Origin: Nocardioides sp. PD653-B2
Lineage (GTDB): Bacteria > Actinomycetota > Actinomycetes > Propionibacteriales > Nocardioidaceae
Reading direction: 5' to 3'
Length of the DNA: 64,000 nt
Assembly: GCF_002117935.1 (NCBI RefSeq)
Contig: NZ_BDJE01000041.1
Span: 1 to 64,000 of the forward strand
Part shown: positions 42,425 through 50,660 of the stretch, one piece after another
Numbering within the stretch: position 1 is the stretch's first letter
How the letters are laid out: the number at the start of each line of letters is the position of its first letter
Program-made: the position numbers and the translations under genes
The notes under the pieces: model-generated
What the model was told of the DNA's origin: nothing
The model's input: the letters and a program-made list of their open reading frames with translations, nothing else
Database searches by the model: none

Positions 42425-43117
42425 TCACTCCGTGGCGGGCTCGCGGCCGTCCGCGGTGCACACGCAGACCTTGTTGCCGTGCGCGTCGGCGAGCACCCAG
42501 AAGGCCGGCACGTCGTCGGTGCTGACCAGGGTCCCGCCGGCGGCGACCGCGGCCGCCACCCGCTCCTCGGCGACCTCGCGCGGGACCACGATGTCGAGGT
42601 GGAAGCGCTGCTGCACCTCGCCGGTCGCGTCGGGGGCGGGCTGGAACCAGAGCGCGTTGTTGCGGCCGCCCGGGTCGACGACGTCACCCGGGCCGGCGTC
42701 GTAGCCGAGCACGGCCGCCCAGAACGGCTGCACCTCGCCGGCGTCGGGCACGTCGAGGGCGAGCTCGAGGGTGGAGACCTCCCGCGGTGCCGCCTCGACG
42801 CCGAGCTCGGCGGCGATCTCGGAGATCCTGCGGGCCAGGGCGAGGTCGCGGCTGGTCACGCCGTGCACGTCGTGGCTCTGCAGGTCGACGTCCACCTGGG
42901 GGTAGGTCAGCGCGACGTCGGGGTGGTGGTCGGCCTCCTCGGCAGCCTGGGCGATCCGGGTGACCAGCTCGAGGCCCTTCGCGAAGCTGCCGGTCTTGAA
43001 GCGGGCGTGCAGCTTCATGAGGAAGAAGCGCCAGTCGTCGAGACCCTCCTCGGCCACCACCTCGGGGTAGCGGAGGGGCTGCTTCGGGTCGCGGTCCTGG
43101 ATGTCTCGCTCGCTCAT
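42425..43117 (-). CDS. Pterin-4a-carbinolamine dehydratase fused to a VOC/glyoxalase domain
   Basis: A 230-residue two-domain protein. Residues about 1-105 form a PCD/DCoH domain with WRFFLMKLHARFKTGSFAKGLELV and the catalytic EADHHPDVALTYPQVDVDLQSHDV (the His-His-Pro motif). Residues about 110-230 form a VOC domain: TLELALDVPDAGEVQPFWAAVLGY, NNALWFQPAP, RFHLDIVVPREVAEERVAAAVAAGG and a C-terminal FWVLADAHGNKVCVCTADG. PCD dehydrates 4a-hydroxytetrahydropterin; the VOC half could handle a related compound or be structural. No aromatic hydroxylase gene is adjacent. Confidence 0.88.
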   Translation of the reverse strand: MSERDIQDRDPKQPLRYPEVVAEEGLDDWRFFLMKLHARFKTGSFAKGLELVTRIAQAAEEADHHPDVALTYPQVDVDLQSHDVHGVTSRDLALARRISEIAAELGVEAAPREVSTLELALDVPDAGEVQPFWAAVLGYDAGPGDVVDPGGRNNALWFQPAPDATGEVQQRFHLDIVVPREVAEERVAAAVAAGGTLVSTDDVPAFWVLADAHGNKVCVCTADGREPATE

Positions 43118-43270
43118 GGGAGCACCACCTGTCCGATCGGTCCGGGTTTGACGGCTGCCTCTCCACCCTCGCACAGCATCCCGACAAGTCGGGACGCGCT
43201 GCCCTGACGACCGGGACGCCGGGTGGCCCAGCCTGGAGGTCGTCCACCACCACGACCCAGGAGAACCACC

Positions 43271-43990
43271 GTGACCACCACCAGCACCACCGGCCAGCAG
43301 CGCGACGAGCTCGAGCTCCGCCCGCGGCGCGTCACCCCCACCGCCGGCCGCGCATGGGCCTTCGCCGGTGCCGCCGCCGGCCTCGCCGGCGTCGTCGGCA
43401 TCCAGGCGTCGCTCCAGATCGACGCCGTCTACGACGAGACGTACGCCGGCGACGCCGAGCGGATCGCGGACCGGCTCGGCGACTTCGTGCCGCAGCTCCT
43501 CGCCCTGCACTTCTCGATGGTCGGGGCGGCCCTCCTCATGCTCGTCTTCGCCGCCGGTCTGCGGCGGCGGCTCCGGGCCCAGGCGCCGGCCGACAGCCTG
43601 CTGCCGGAGGTCGCCGCGGGTGGGCTGTTGCTCACCGCCGTGGTCGCCGTCCTGGGTGCCGGCTTCACGACCGAGATCGTCTTCGGCGTCAGCAACGACG
43701 ACGTCCGGCTCGACCCGGAGTTCGCGGCGCTCGTCGGCCACTGGGTCGGCACCATCCCGTGGCTGTGGGTCGGCGCGGGCGTCACCGGCGTCACCGTCGC
43801 CGTCGCGGCCCTGCGGCACGCCGCCGCACCGCGGTGGATCGGCTGGACCGCCGCCGTCCTCGGCGGGATCACGATGCTGTTCGGCATCTCGCCGCTCCAG
43901 TACATGGCGGGCTTCACCGGCCCCGTCCTCGTCCTGCTCCTCGGCGTCGGCTTCGCCTTCGGCGACCGCCACAACCGAGCCGTCGGCTGA
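43271..43990 (+). CDS. Hypothetical integral membrane protein
   Basis: A 239-residue protein with about six hydrophobic helices after a 27-residue polar N-terminus. Helices run roughly at residues 29-47, 72-97, 114-134, 154-173, 181-200 and 206-226. There is a charged loop (DETYAGDAERIADRLGDFVPQ) between the first two. I do not recognise the family for certain; a DUF4386-like protein is possible. GTG 43271 starts it. It is followed 63 bases later by a sensor kinase gene in the same direction and may be part of that unit. Confidence 0.6.
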   Translation: MTTTSTTGQQRDELELRPRRVTPTAGRAWAFAGAAAGLAGVVGIQASLQIDAVYDETYAGDAERIADRLGDFVPQLLALHFSMVGAALLMLVFAAGLRRRLRAQAPADSLLPEVAAGGLLLTAVVAVLGAGFTTEIVFGVSNDDVRLDPEFAALVGHWVGTIPWLWVGAGVTGVTVAVAALRHAAAPRWIGWTAAVLGGITMLFGISPLQYMAGFTGPVLVLLLGVGFAFGDRHNRAVG

Positions 43991-44053
43991 CCGGCACCGG
44001 TTCACCGAAATCCGTCCGATGCCACCGCTGCGGAGCCTAGGGTTCGGCCCATC

Positions 44054-46066
44054 ATGAGTGTGGAAACCGCCCCGGGCGCTCCACCGCCGCCGGCGCCCGC
44101 CGGCCTCCTCCAGGCGGACCCGGAGCGCCGTGACCGGCCCCGTGCCGGCATCGGCCGATCCCGGGCGGCCGCGGCGATCGCCGTGGCCGCCTGGGCCCTG
44201 GCCGTGGTCGCGGTGGCGCTGCTCGTCCTGGCCCGGCCCACCGTCGACCAGAACCTCCTGTTCTTCGTCGTCGACGTCGCCGTCGCCTGCGTGTACGGCA
44301 CCGTCGCAGCCGTCACCCTGAGCCGTCGTGCCCACCCGGTGCCGTGGCTCCTCGGGCTGGCCGCGGTCGGCGGCGGGCTCGCGGCCTTCGGCTACGCCTA
44401 CGACCTGTGGTCGGCCCGGCCCGGCGGCCTGGACCCGAGCAGCCACGTGGCGCTCCTGCAGAACACCGCGTGGGTGCCGGGGACCCTGGCGCTCTTCCTC
44501 GTCGTCCCGTGGCTGGTGCGCGACCACCCGCTCGGCCTGGAGTGGGTCGGGCTGCTGGCCGGCTCCGCGCTCACCCTGACCATCACGACGGTCGAGATCC
44601 TCGAGGGCAGCGGCCTCGAGGAGCTCTACTGGACCGCGATCGGTCTGGGGCTCGTCACCGCACTGTCGGTCGAGCTGCGGCACCGGCTCGGGCCGGTCGA
44701 GGAGCGCAACGGGCTGGGGTGGCTGGTGGTCGGTACGACGATCCTGTCGGTGTCGTTCGTGCCGGTCCTCTCGCCGTGGACGTGGCTGCCGTACTGGATC
44801 ACGCCGATCCTGCACCTCGCCTCGCAGACGGTCTTCCCGGCCGCGGTGCTCGTGGCCGTGCTCCGCAACCGGATGTGGGGGCTGCGGATGGTCGTCAGCC
44901 GGGCGGTGCTGGCCGGCCTGATGGCGACCGGGCTGCTCGGGCTCTACCTGGTCGCCACCCTGCTTCTCGCGCAGGTCCTGCCCGGCGACGGCGTGCCCCA
45001 GCTGCTCGCCGCCGGCGCGGTCGCCGTGGCCGTCCAGCCGGCCCGGCTGGTGCTGGCGCGGCGCGTGCACCGGCTCGTGTACGGCGACGCCTCCGACCCG
45101 GGCCGCGTCGTACGGCGGCTCGGCTCCCAGCTGGTCGGCAGCGCGACCGTCGAGGAGCTGCTCGGCGGCGTCACCGAGGACATCGGCCGCTCGATGCGCC
45201 TCGAGTCGGTGACGGTCCTCGCCGAAGGCCTCGGCCCGGTGGGGTGGGGCGAGCCGACCGAGCCGCCGACCCGGGTCGACCTCCGGCACCGGGGCGAGCG
45301 GGTCGGCGTCCTCGAGGTCTCGCCGATCCCCGGGGAGTCCCTGTCCGCGCGCGACCTGACGACGCTCGGCGACCTCTCGTCGGTCGTCGCCGCCGCCGTC
45401 GCCGTGGCCCGCGCGGCCGCCGACGTGGCCGACCTGCGCACCCGGCTCTCGGAGGTGCGGCTCGAGGAGCGGCGGGTGATCCGGCGCGAGATCCACGACG
45501 GGCTCGGTCCTTCGCTGGCCGGGATCCGGCTCGGCCTCCAGGGCGCCCGCAACCTGCTGCGCACCGACCCGGAGGCCGGGCTGACCCTGCTCGACCACCT
45601 GCAGGACGAGGTCGAGGCGGCGACCAACGGTGTCCGCAGCCTCTCCCACCACCTGCTGCCACCGGTGCTCGACGAGCTCGGCCTCGCCGCCGCGCTGACC
45701 GAGCTGGCCGGCCGCTACGCGGGCAGCGGGCTGGAGGTCACGGTCGACAGCGACCGCTTCGTCGACCTCGACCCGCAGCTCGCGGCGGCGGCGTACGGCA
45801 TCGTCAGCGAGGCGACCACCAACGTCGTGCGCCACGCGGGAGCGACGCACTGCTGGATCCGCGCCGCGCGCGAGGACGGGTGGCTCGTGCTGACCGTCGG
45901 CGACGACGGCACCGGCGTGCACGCGGACGCCGTGCCGGGCGTCGGCAGCCGCTCGATGCGGGAGCGGGCCGCCGAGCAGGACGGCAGCCTGCACGTCCGT
46001 CCTCGACCCGAGGGTGGCACGGAGGTCCGTGCCGTCCTGCCCGTCCCGGGAGCTGCCCGTGCCTGA
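44054..46066 (+). CDS. Sensor histidine kinase (NarL-partner type)
   Basis: A 670-residue membrane kinase. About ten hydrophobic segments occupy residues 35-330; then comes a GAF-like stretch (about 350-440, SATVEELLGGVTEDIGRS). The HisKA_3 dimerisation/phosphorylation motif is RREIHDGLGPSLAGIRLGLQ with phospho-acceptor His481, and the HATPase domain shows AAYGIVSEATTNVVRHAGAT, LTVGDDGTGV and GSRSMRERAAEQDGSLHV. The signal is unknown. The response-regulator gene overlaps its stop by eight bases, so the two are a co-translated pair. Confidence 0.9.
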   Translation: MSVETAPGAPPPPAPAGLLQADPERRDRPRAGIGRSRAAAAIAVAAWALAVVAVALLVLARPTVDQNLLFFVVDVAVACVYGTVAAVTLSRRAHPVPWLLGLAAVGGGLAAFGYAYDLWSARPGGLDPSSHVALLQNTAWVPGTLALFLVVPWLVRDHPLGLEWVGLLAGSALTLTITTVEILEGSGLEELYWTAIGLGLVTALSVELRHRLGPVEERNGLGWLVVGTTILSVSFVPVLSPWTWLPYWITPILHLASQTVFPAAVLVAVLRNRMWGLRMVVSRAVLAGLMATGLLGLYLVATLLLAQVLPGDGVPQLLAAGAVAVAVQPARLVLARRVHRLVYGDASDPGRVVRRLGSQLVGSATVEELLGGVTEDIGRSMRLESVTVLAEGLGPVGWGEPTEPPTRVDLRHRGERVGVLEVSPIPGESLSARDLTTLGDLSSVVAAAVAVARAAADVADLRTRLSEVRLEERRVIRREIHDGLGPSLAGIRLGLQGARNLLRTDPEAGLTLLDHLQDEVEAATNGVRSLSHHLLPPVLDELGLAAALTELAGRYAGSGLEVTVDSDRFVDLDPQLAAAAYGIVSEATTNVVRHAGATHCWIRAAREDGWLVLTVGDDGTGVHADAVPGVGSRSMRERAAEQDGSLHVRPRPEGGTEVRAVLPVPGAARA

Positions 46067-46709
46067 TCCCACGCTGCGCGTCGCGGTCGTCGACGACCAC
46101 CCCGTCTTCCGGTTGGGGATGGCCGGGCTGCTCGCCTCCCTCGACGGCATCGAGGTCGCCTGCCAGGCCGAGAGCGCCGCCGAGGCGATGGCGCGCATCG
46201 ACGCGTCCGTCGACGTCGTCCTCATGGACCTGCACCTCGGTGCCGACTCCGGCATCGAGACGACCCGCGACCTGGTCCGCGCGCTGCCCGGACTCGCGGT
46301 CCTGGTGATCACCATGGACGAGGACGACGAGTCGGTGGTCGCCGCGATGCGCGCCGGCGCCCGCGGCTACCTGCTCAAGAGCGCGTCACCCACCGAGGTC
46401 GAGCGCGGCATCCGTGCGGTCGCCAACGGCGAGGCGATCCTCGGTCCGCAGGTCGCCTCGCGCGCGATGGCGACGCTGACGTCGGGCCGTACGGCGGTGC
46501 GGGTGCCCTTCCCCGAGCTGTCCGACCGCGAGCGCGAGGTGCTCGACCTGCTGGCGCGGGGCTACGACAACGCGACCATCGCGCGCCGGATGGTGCTGTC
46601 ACCCAAGACCGTGCGCAACCACGTCTCGAACGTGCTCACCAAGCTCGGTGTGCCCGACCGGGCGCAGGCGATGATCAGGGCCCGGGACGAGGGGCTCGGA
46701 GCCTCGTGA
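46059..46709 (+). CDS. NarL/FixJ family response regulator
   Basis: A 216-residue regulator. The receiver domain starts LRVAVVDDHPVFRLGMAGLL, with acidic pocket Asp12-Asp13, phospho-acceptor Asp57 in VVLMDLHLG, Thr in LVITMDEDD and Lys in GYLLKSAS. The LuxR-type HTH is ELSDREREVLDLLARGYDNA, TIARRMVLSPKTVRNHVSNVLTKLG. It starts at GTG 46059 inside the kinase gene. A perfect 9-bp hairpin follows the stop. Confidence 0.93.
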   Translation: MPDPTLRVAVVDDHPVFRLGMAGLLASLDGIEVACQAESAAEAMARIDASVDVVLMDLHLGADSGIETTRDLVRALPGLAVLVITMDEDDESVVAAMRAGARGYLLKSASPTEVERGIRAVANGEAILGPQVASRAMATLTSGRTAVRVPFPELSDREREVLDLLARGYDNATIARRMVLSPKTVRNHVSNVLTKLGVPDRAQAMIRARDEGLGAS

Positions 46710-46710
46710 G

Positions 46711-46730
46711 CTGACCGCCGGGGCGGTCAG
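46711..46730. terminator. Bidirectional hairpin after the response regulator
   Basis: CTGACCGCC (46711-46719) and GGCGGTCAG (46722-46730) form a perfect 9-bp stem with a 2-base loop, directly after the response-regulator stop and including the stop codon of the convergent LD-carboxypeptidase gene. Confidence 0.65.
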
Positions 46731-47740
46731 GCCAGCGTCTGCGTGATCTCGCGCCGGTCGCCGTCGACCACGACATGGGCCAGCGCCCCGTTGACCAGGG
46801 GCAGGTACGGCGCGACGTGGCCGCACTCGACGTCGAGCACCACCGGGACGTCGAGGCCGCCGAGGGCGTCCGCCACCGCCTCGGCCTGGGTCATGTCCGA
46901 CACGGCCGGGGCCGACGTCCGCCCGATGAGCACCGCCGACGCGTGCTCGAACCAGCCGGCGTAGCGCAGCGAGTGCAAGGCCCGCGCGATCGTGTAGGCG
47001 CCGTCCTCGCACGCCTCGAGGTAGACGACCAGGCCCTCCTGCGCGTGCGACCGGCCGAAGGCCGCCACGTCGCCGTACGGCGTGGCCGCGAGCGGCCCGA
47101 CGGTCTCGATGCAGCCACCGATCAGCCGGCCCGAGACATCCACGGGAGAGCCGTCCAGCACTCGCCACGACCCCACCGCGTCGAGGGTCAGCCGCGACAC
47201 CGCGGGCCGGCTCACGTAGTCGTCCCGGCTCGTCGACCGCCACCGGCCCGGGCTGGACTGCGTGAACGGGCCGGGAGCCGAGGCCAGGGTCGTCCAGTGC
47301 AGCAGCCCCTCCGGGGGCGAGTACGGCGTGTCCATCAGGTTGCTGCCGTGCAGGGTCGCCCAGCCGAGCCGCAGCGTGATCGGCAGCATCACGGTCGTCA
47401 GGTCGCTGTAGCCCACGAACCAGGTCGGCTCGGCGGAGGCCAACGCGTCCCAGTCCAGCTGGTCGAGGAGGTCGATCGCGAGCTCGCCGCCCCAGGGCGG
47501 GACGACCGCGCGGATCGACGGGTCCACCAGCATCGCCGTCAGCTCGGCCGCCCGCGCCTCCTTGGGCGCGGACACCACCGACGGCGTGCCGAGGCAGTCA
47601 CCGACGACCGGCTCGTAGCCGCGGTCGCGCAGCGACGACAGCGCCACCTCGAACCGCGCCCGCATCTCGGGCTGGACCCCGCTCGACGGCGCGGTCACGC
47701 CGATCCGGTCTCCGGGGACGAGCGGCCGTGGGAAGCGCAT
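46727..47740 (-). CDS. S66 family LD-carboxypeptidase-like protein
   Basis: A 337-residue protein of peptidase family S66, which removes the terminal D-Ala from muropeptide tetrapeptides or, in the MccF branch, cleaves microcin C-like acyl-adenylates. PGDRIGVTAPSSGVQPEM starts the N-terminal domain. The nucleophile Ser112 is in FVGYSDLTTVML, and the later GGCIETVGPL and CGHVAPYLPLVNGA carry the Glu and His. The length and the internal loops are closer to the MccF-like group. It is cytoplasmic (no signal peptide). Start ATG 47740; it lies 3 bases from kynU. Confidence 0.88.
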   Translation of the reverse strand: MRFPRPLVPGDRIGVTAPSSGVQPEMRARFEVALSSLRDRGYEPVVGDCLGTPSVVSAPKEARAAELTAMLVDPSIRAVVPPWGGELAIDLLDQLDWDALASAEPTWFVGYSDLTTVMLPITLRLGWATLHGSNLMDTPYSPPEGLLHWTTLASAPGPFTQSSPGRWRSTSRDDYVSRPAVSRLTLDAVGSWRVLDGSPVDVSGRLIGGCIETVGPLAATPYGDVAAFGRSHAQEGLVVYLEACEDGAYTIARALHSLRYAGWFEHASAVLIGRTSAPAVSDMTQAEAVADALGGLDVPVVLDVECGHVAPYLPLVNGALAHVVVDGDRREITQTLA

Positions 47741-47743
47741 GCC

Positions 47744-48946
47744 TCAGGCTGTCAGCCCGTCGAGCGTCTCGCGAACGATTTCCAGCCCGCGGCGGACCTC
47801 CTCGAACGACGTCGACAGCGGCGACAGCCCGATCCGCAGGCCGCCCGGATCGCGGTAGTCGGGGATCACGTCGCGCTCCCACAGGGCCGCGGTCACCTCG
47901 CGCATCAGCGGGTGGTTGAGCGTCACGTGCCCACCTCGCTGCTCGGCAGAGCGCGGCGACGCCAGCACGACGCCCGCCGGTGCGAGCAGCTCGTCGGCGA
48001 CCTCCACGGCGTACGACGTGAGCGCGACCGACTTGGCGCGCACCGCGTCGATCCCGGCCTCGTCGAGGAGCGCGAGCATGTCCTGCAACGCGATCATCCC
48101 GACGATCGGCGGGGTGCCGGAGAGAAAGCGCCGGACCCCCTCGGCCGGCGCGTAGCTCGGCCCCATCAGGAACGGGTCGACGCTGCCGAGCCAGCCCTGG
48201 ATCGGCTGGGTCAGCTCCGCCAGGTGGCGCGACGCCACGTAGGCGAACGCCGGCGAGCCCGGGCCGCCGTTGAGGTACTTGTACGTGCACCCGACGGCCA
48301 GGTCGACGTCGCAGGCGTCCAGCTCGACCGGCACCGACCCCGCCGAGTGGCAGAGGTCCCAGAGCACCAGGGCCCCGGCCCCGTGGGCGATCCGGGTCAG
48401 CTCGGCCATGTCGGCGAGCCAGGCCGAGCGGTAGGCGACATGGCTGAGCACGACCAGGGCGGTCGCCGGCCCGACGGCCTCCTCGAGCAGCGCGGCCGTC
48501 ACGCCGGCAGTGGTGTCGACGTCGATCCAGCGCAGCGTCAGACCGCACTCACGGGCCACCCCGGCGGCGACGTAGCGGTCGGTCGGGAAGTTGTCGCGGT
48601 CGATGACGATCTCGGTCCGGCCCGGACGCGCGGCGGCCGCGGCGCGCATCAACTTGTAGAGCAGCACGGTCGTCGAGTCACCGACCGCCGTCTGGCCGGG
48701 AGCGGCACCGACGGCGATCCGGCCGATCTCGTCGCCGATCCGGTGCGGCAGCTCCATCCAGCGCTCGTCCCAGCCGCGGATCAGCCGCCCGCCCCACTCC
48801 TCCTCGACGAACGCCGCCAGCCGCGGGCCGGTCACCGAGAGCGGCCGGCCCAGCGAGTTGCCGTCGAAGTACACGAGCGGCGACGAGGCGCCGACGAAGC
48901 GTTCGCGGTACGACGCCAGCGGGTCGGCGTCATCGAGGGCGTTCAT
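47744..48946 (-). CDS. kynU: Kynureninase
   Basis: A 400-residue PLP enzyme that cleaves kynurenine to anthranilate and alanine. The pattern includes VYFDGNSLGRPL, the phosphate-binding AVGDSTTVLLYKLMRAA, IVIDRDNFPTDRYVA, VLSHVAYRSAWLADM, LVLWDLCHSAGSVPVEL, the PLP lysine in VGCTYKYLNGGPGSPAF, and QPIQGWLGSVDPFLMG. No tryptophan dioxygenase or formamidase gene is next to it, so it either works with genes elsewhere or handles free kynurenine. It precedes the LD-carboxypeptidase gene on the same strand with a 3-base gap. Confidence 0.93.
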   Translation of the reverse strand: MNALDDADPLASYRERFVGASSPLVYFDGNSLGRPLSVTGPRLAAFVEEEWGGRLIRGWDERWMELPHRIGDEIGRIAVGAAPGQTAVGDSTTVLLYKLMRAAAAARPGRTEIVIDRDNFPTDRYVAAGVARECGLTLRWIDVDTTAGVTAALLEEAVGPATALVVLSHVAYRSAWLADMAELTRIAHGAGALVLWDLCHSAGSVPVELDACDVDLAVGCTYKYLNGGPGSPAFAYVASRHLAELTQPIQGWLGSVDPFLMGPSYAPAEGVRRFLSGTPPIVGMIALQDMLALLDEAGIDAVRAKSVALTSYAVEVADELLAPAGVVLASPRSAEQRGGHVTLNHPLMREVTAALWERDVIPDYRDPGGLRIGLSPLSTSFEEVRRGLEIVRETLDGLTA

Positions 48947-48976
48947 GCGCCCATGTCTACCGCAGGGGCCCGGGCA

Positions 48977-50614
48977 TCAGCAGCGCGCCGCGGGGCGCCC
49001 CGGGCAGCTCACGCCGATCCCGAAGACCTCGGTCTGGCTGAGACCCGCGCGGTCGGTGACCCTGATCCTGACCGAGTACCCGCCGAAGTCGAGCGCCGTG
49101 GCGGTCGAGAGCTCACCCTCCGAGGTGATGGAGAAGGCGCCGATCGTGGTCGTCGTCCGGCAGCGCGCGCGGACCGGGCAGCCGCTGACCAGGGTGTAGG
49201 TCAGCTGGTCGCCGGCGTCGTGGTCGGTGGCGCTCGCGTGTCCGACGACGGTGCCCACCGGCGTGTCGACGGGGAGGGAGGTGACGTCGAGCGCGAGGCC
49301 GAACGGCGCCTCGTTGACGTCGTCGACGGTGACCGTGAAGTCCTGCTCCACGCTCAGGCCGCGACTGTCGGTGACCTGGATGCGGAGGGCCCAGGTCTGG
49401 GTGTCCTCGTGGTCGAACTCGAAGGCGGTCGTGACCTCGCCCGCGGCCGACACCTCGAACGGGTCCTCGGGGAGGGGCGACATCCGGCAGCCGCGGTGCG
49501 CGGCCGCCCGGCAGCGCACCGGGACCACGAGCTCGTAGGTCAGCGCGTCGCCGTCGGGGTCGGTGGCGACGGCGTTGCCGACGACGGTGCCGGCCGGCTG
49601 GTTCTCGTCCACGTGGTCGTCGGTCAGGTGCAGGTCGTACGGCGCCTGGTTGACGGACGGCGCCTCGTAGACGTCGGTCGCGGTGATCGTCAGGGACCTC
49701 TCGAACGTCGCGCCGGCCGCGTCGGTCACGCGGACCCGCACGCTGTAGGCGCCGCCGGCCTCGTGGTCGAGCTGGCTCGCGGTCCACAGCTGGGCTCCGG
49801 CGATCGAGAACAGTCCGTTGTCACGGTCCCCCGCGCCGGCCACCAGGGCGTAGGTGAGCGTCTCGGGCTGGTCCTGGTCGGTGCCGGCGAGGGTGCCGAC
49901 CAGGGTCGGGGCCGACAGCTCCGGGACGGAGGCGGGACTCAGCTGGAGGTCGGTCGGTGCGTCGTTGGCGTCGGTGACCGTGACGTCCAGGTCCTTCTCG
50001 ACCGTGCCGGCAGCCGTCGTGGCCTGGACGCGGACCGTGCGCAGCGCCGCGGCCTCGTGGTCGAGCGGTGCGGTGGTGCGCAGCTGGTCGCCGACGACCG
50101 TGAAGTCGGGAGCGCCGACGACGGCGTACGTGCCGGTGGCGTCCGCGCCGACGGTCCCGAGCGTGCCGACCGGGGTGCCGGCGGGCAGGTTCTCGGCGAC
50201 CGAGCCGCCGGTCAGCGTGATGTCCGTCGGCGGCTGGTCGACGACGTCGCGCACCGGGACCGTGAAGCGGGCCACCCGGTGCTTGCCGTCGGGGCTGGTG
50301 GCCTGCACCCGGATCCGCAGCTGGGGCGCGGTCTCGAAGTCCAGCGGCCCGGCCACCGTCAGCCGACGCTCCCGGATCTCGACGAGAGCGTTGTCGCGGG
50401 AGCCCGCGCCCGGCACGAGGCGGAACGTCGACTCGGTGCGGCCCGCGGAGAGCCGGCCGATCGAGGTGCCGACACCGGCGTCCTCCGGCACGCTCGTGGA
50501 GCTCAGCCGCATCGGCCCGGGTCGCTCGGCGACCGCGGCCTGGCTCGGAGCACCCCCGACCAGCAGTCCGGCAGCGACGAGCGAGGTGACGAGGGCAGAG
50601 GTGAGAGTGCGCAC
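48977..50614 (-). CDS. Secreted cadherin-like repeat protein
   Basis: A 545-residue exported protein with a Sec signal (about residues 1-27, LVTSLVAAGLLVGGAPSQA). The rest is built of five cadherin-like beta domains of about 100 residues. Each starts with a PTDI/APYDLHL-type strand and VPE or VxEN…GTxVG, has LTY-LV, FSI and LDHE segments and ends DVxDVNEAP-like (VTDANDAP, ATDVYEAP, VDDVNEAP), the typical Ca2+ linker. Two late domains carry extra Cys pairs (PVRCRAAAHRGCR, SGCPVRARCR). It has no sorting signal or membrane anchor, so it should be released. Adhesive role is only inferred. Confidence 0.85.
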   Translation of the reverse strand: MRTLTSALVTSLVAAGLLVGGAPSQAAVAERPGPMRLSSTSVPEDAGVGTSIGRLSAGRTESTFRLVPGAGSRDNALVEIRERRLTVAGPLDFETAPQLRIRVQATSPDGKHRVARFTVPVRDVVDQPPTDITLTGGSVAENLPAGTPVGTLGTVGADATGTYAVVGAPDFTVVGDQLRTTAPLDHEAAALRTVRVQATTAAGTVEKDLDVTVTDANDAPTDLQLSPASVPELSAPTLVGTLAGTDQDQPETLTYALVAGAGDRDNGLFSIAGAQLWTASQLDHEAGGAYSVRVRVTDAAGATFERSLTITATDVYEAPSVNQAPYDLHLTDDHVDENQPAGTVVGNAVATDPDGDALTYELVVPVRCRAAAHRGCRMSPLPEDPFEVSAAGEVTTAFEFDHEDTQTWALRIQVTDSRGLSVEQDFTVTVDDVNEAPFGLALDVTSLPVDTPVGTVVGHASATDHDAGDQLTYTLVSGCPVRARCRTTTTIGAFSITSEGELSTATALDFGGYSVRIRVTDRAGLSQTEVFGIGVSCPGRPAARC

Positions 50615-50660
50615 GCCGCAGCGTGTCAGATTCTCGGTCGCCGCGTGTCCGTTTTGAGGA

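Noticed and set aside
42425..46315. Very long minus-strand open frame (about 1300 codons) across the membrane protein and kinase genes
   Set aside because: Its downstream end is the real PCD-VOC gene; the rest is low-complexity Arg/Gly/Ala/Asp sequence antisense to well-supported genes, an effect of high GC.
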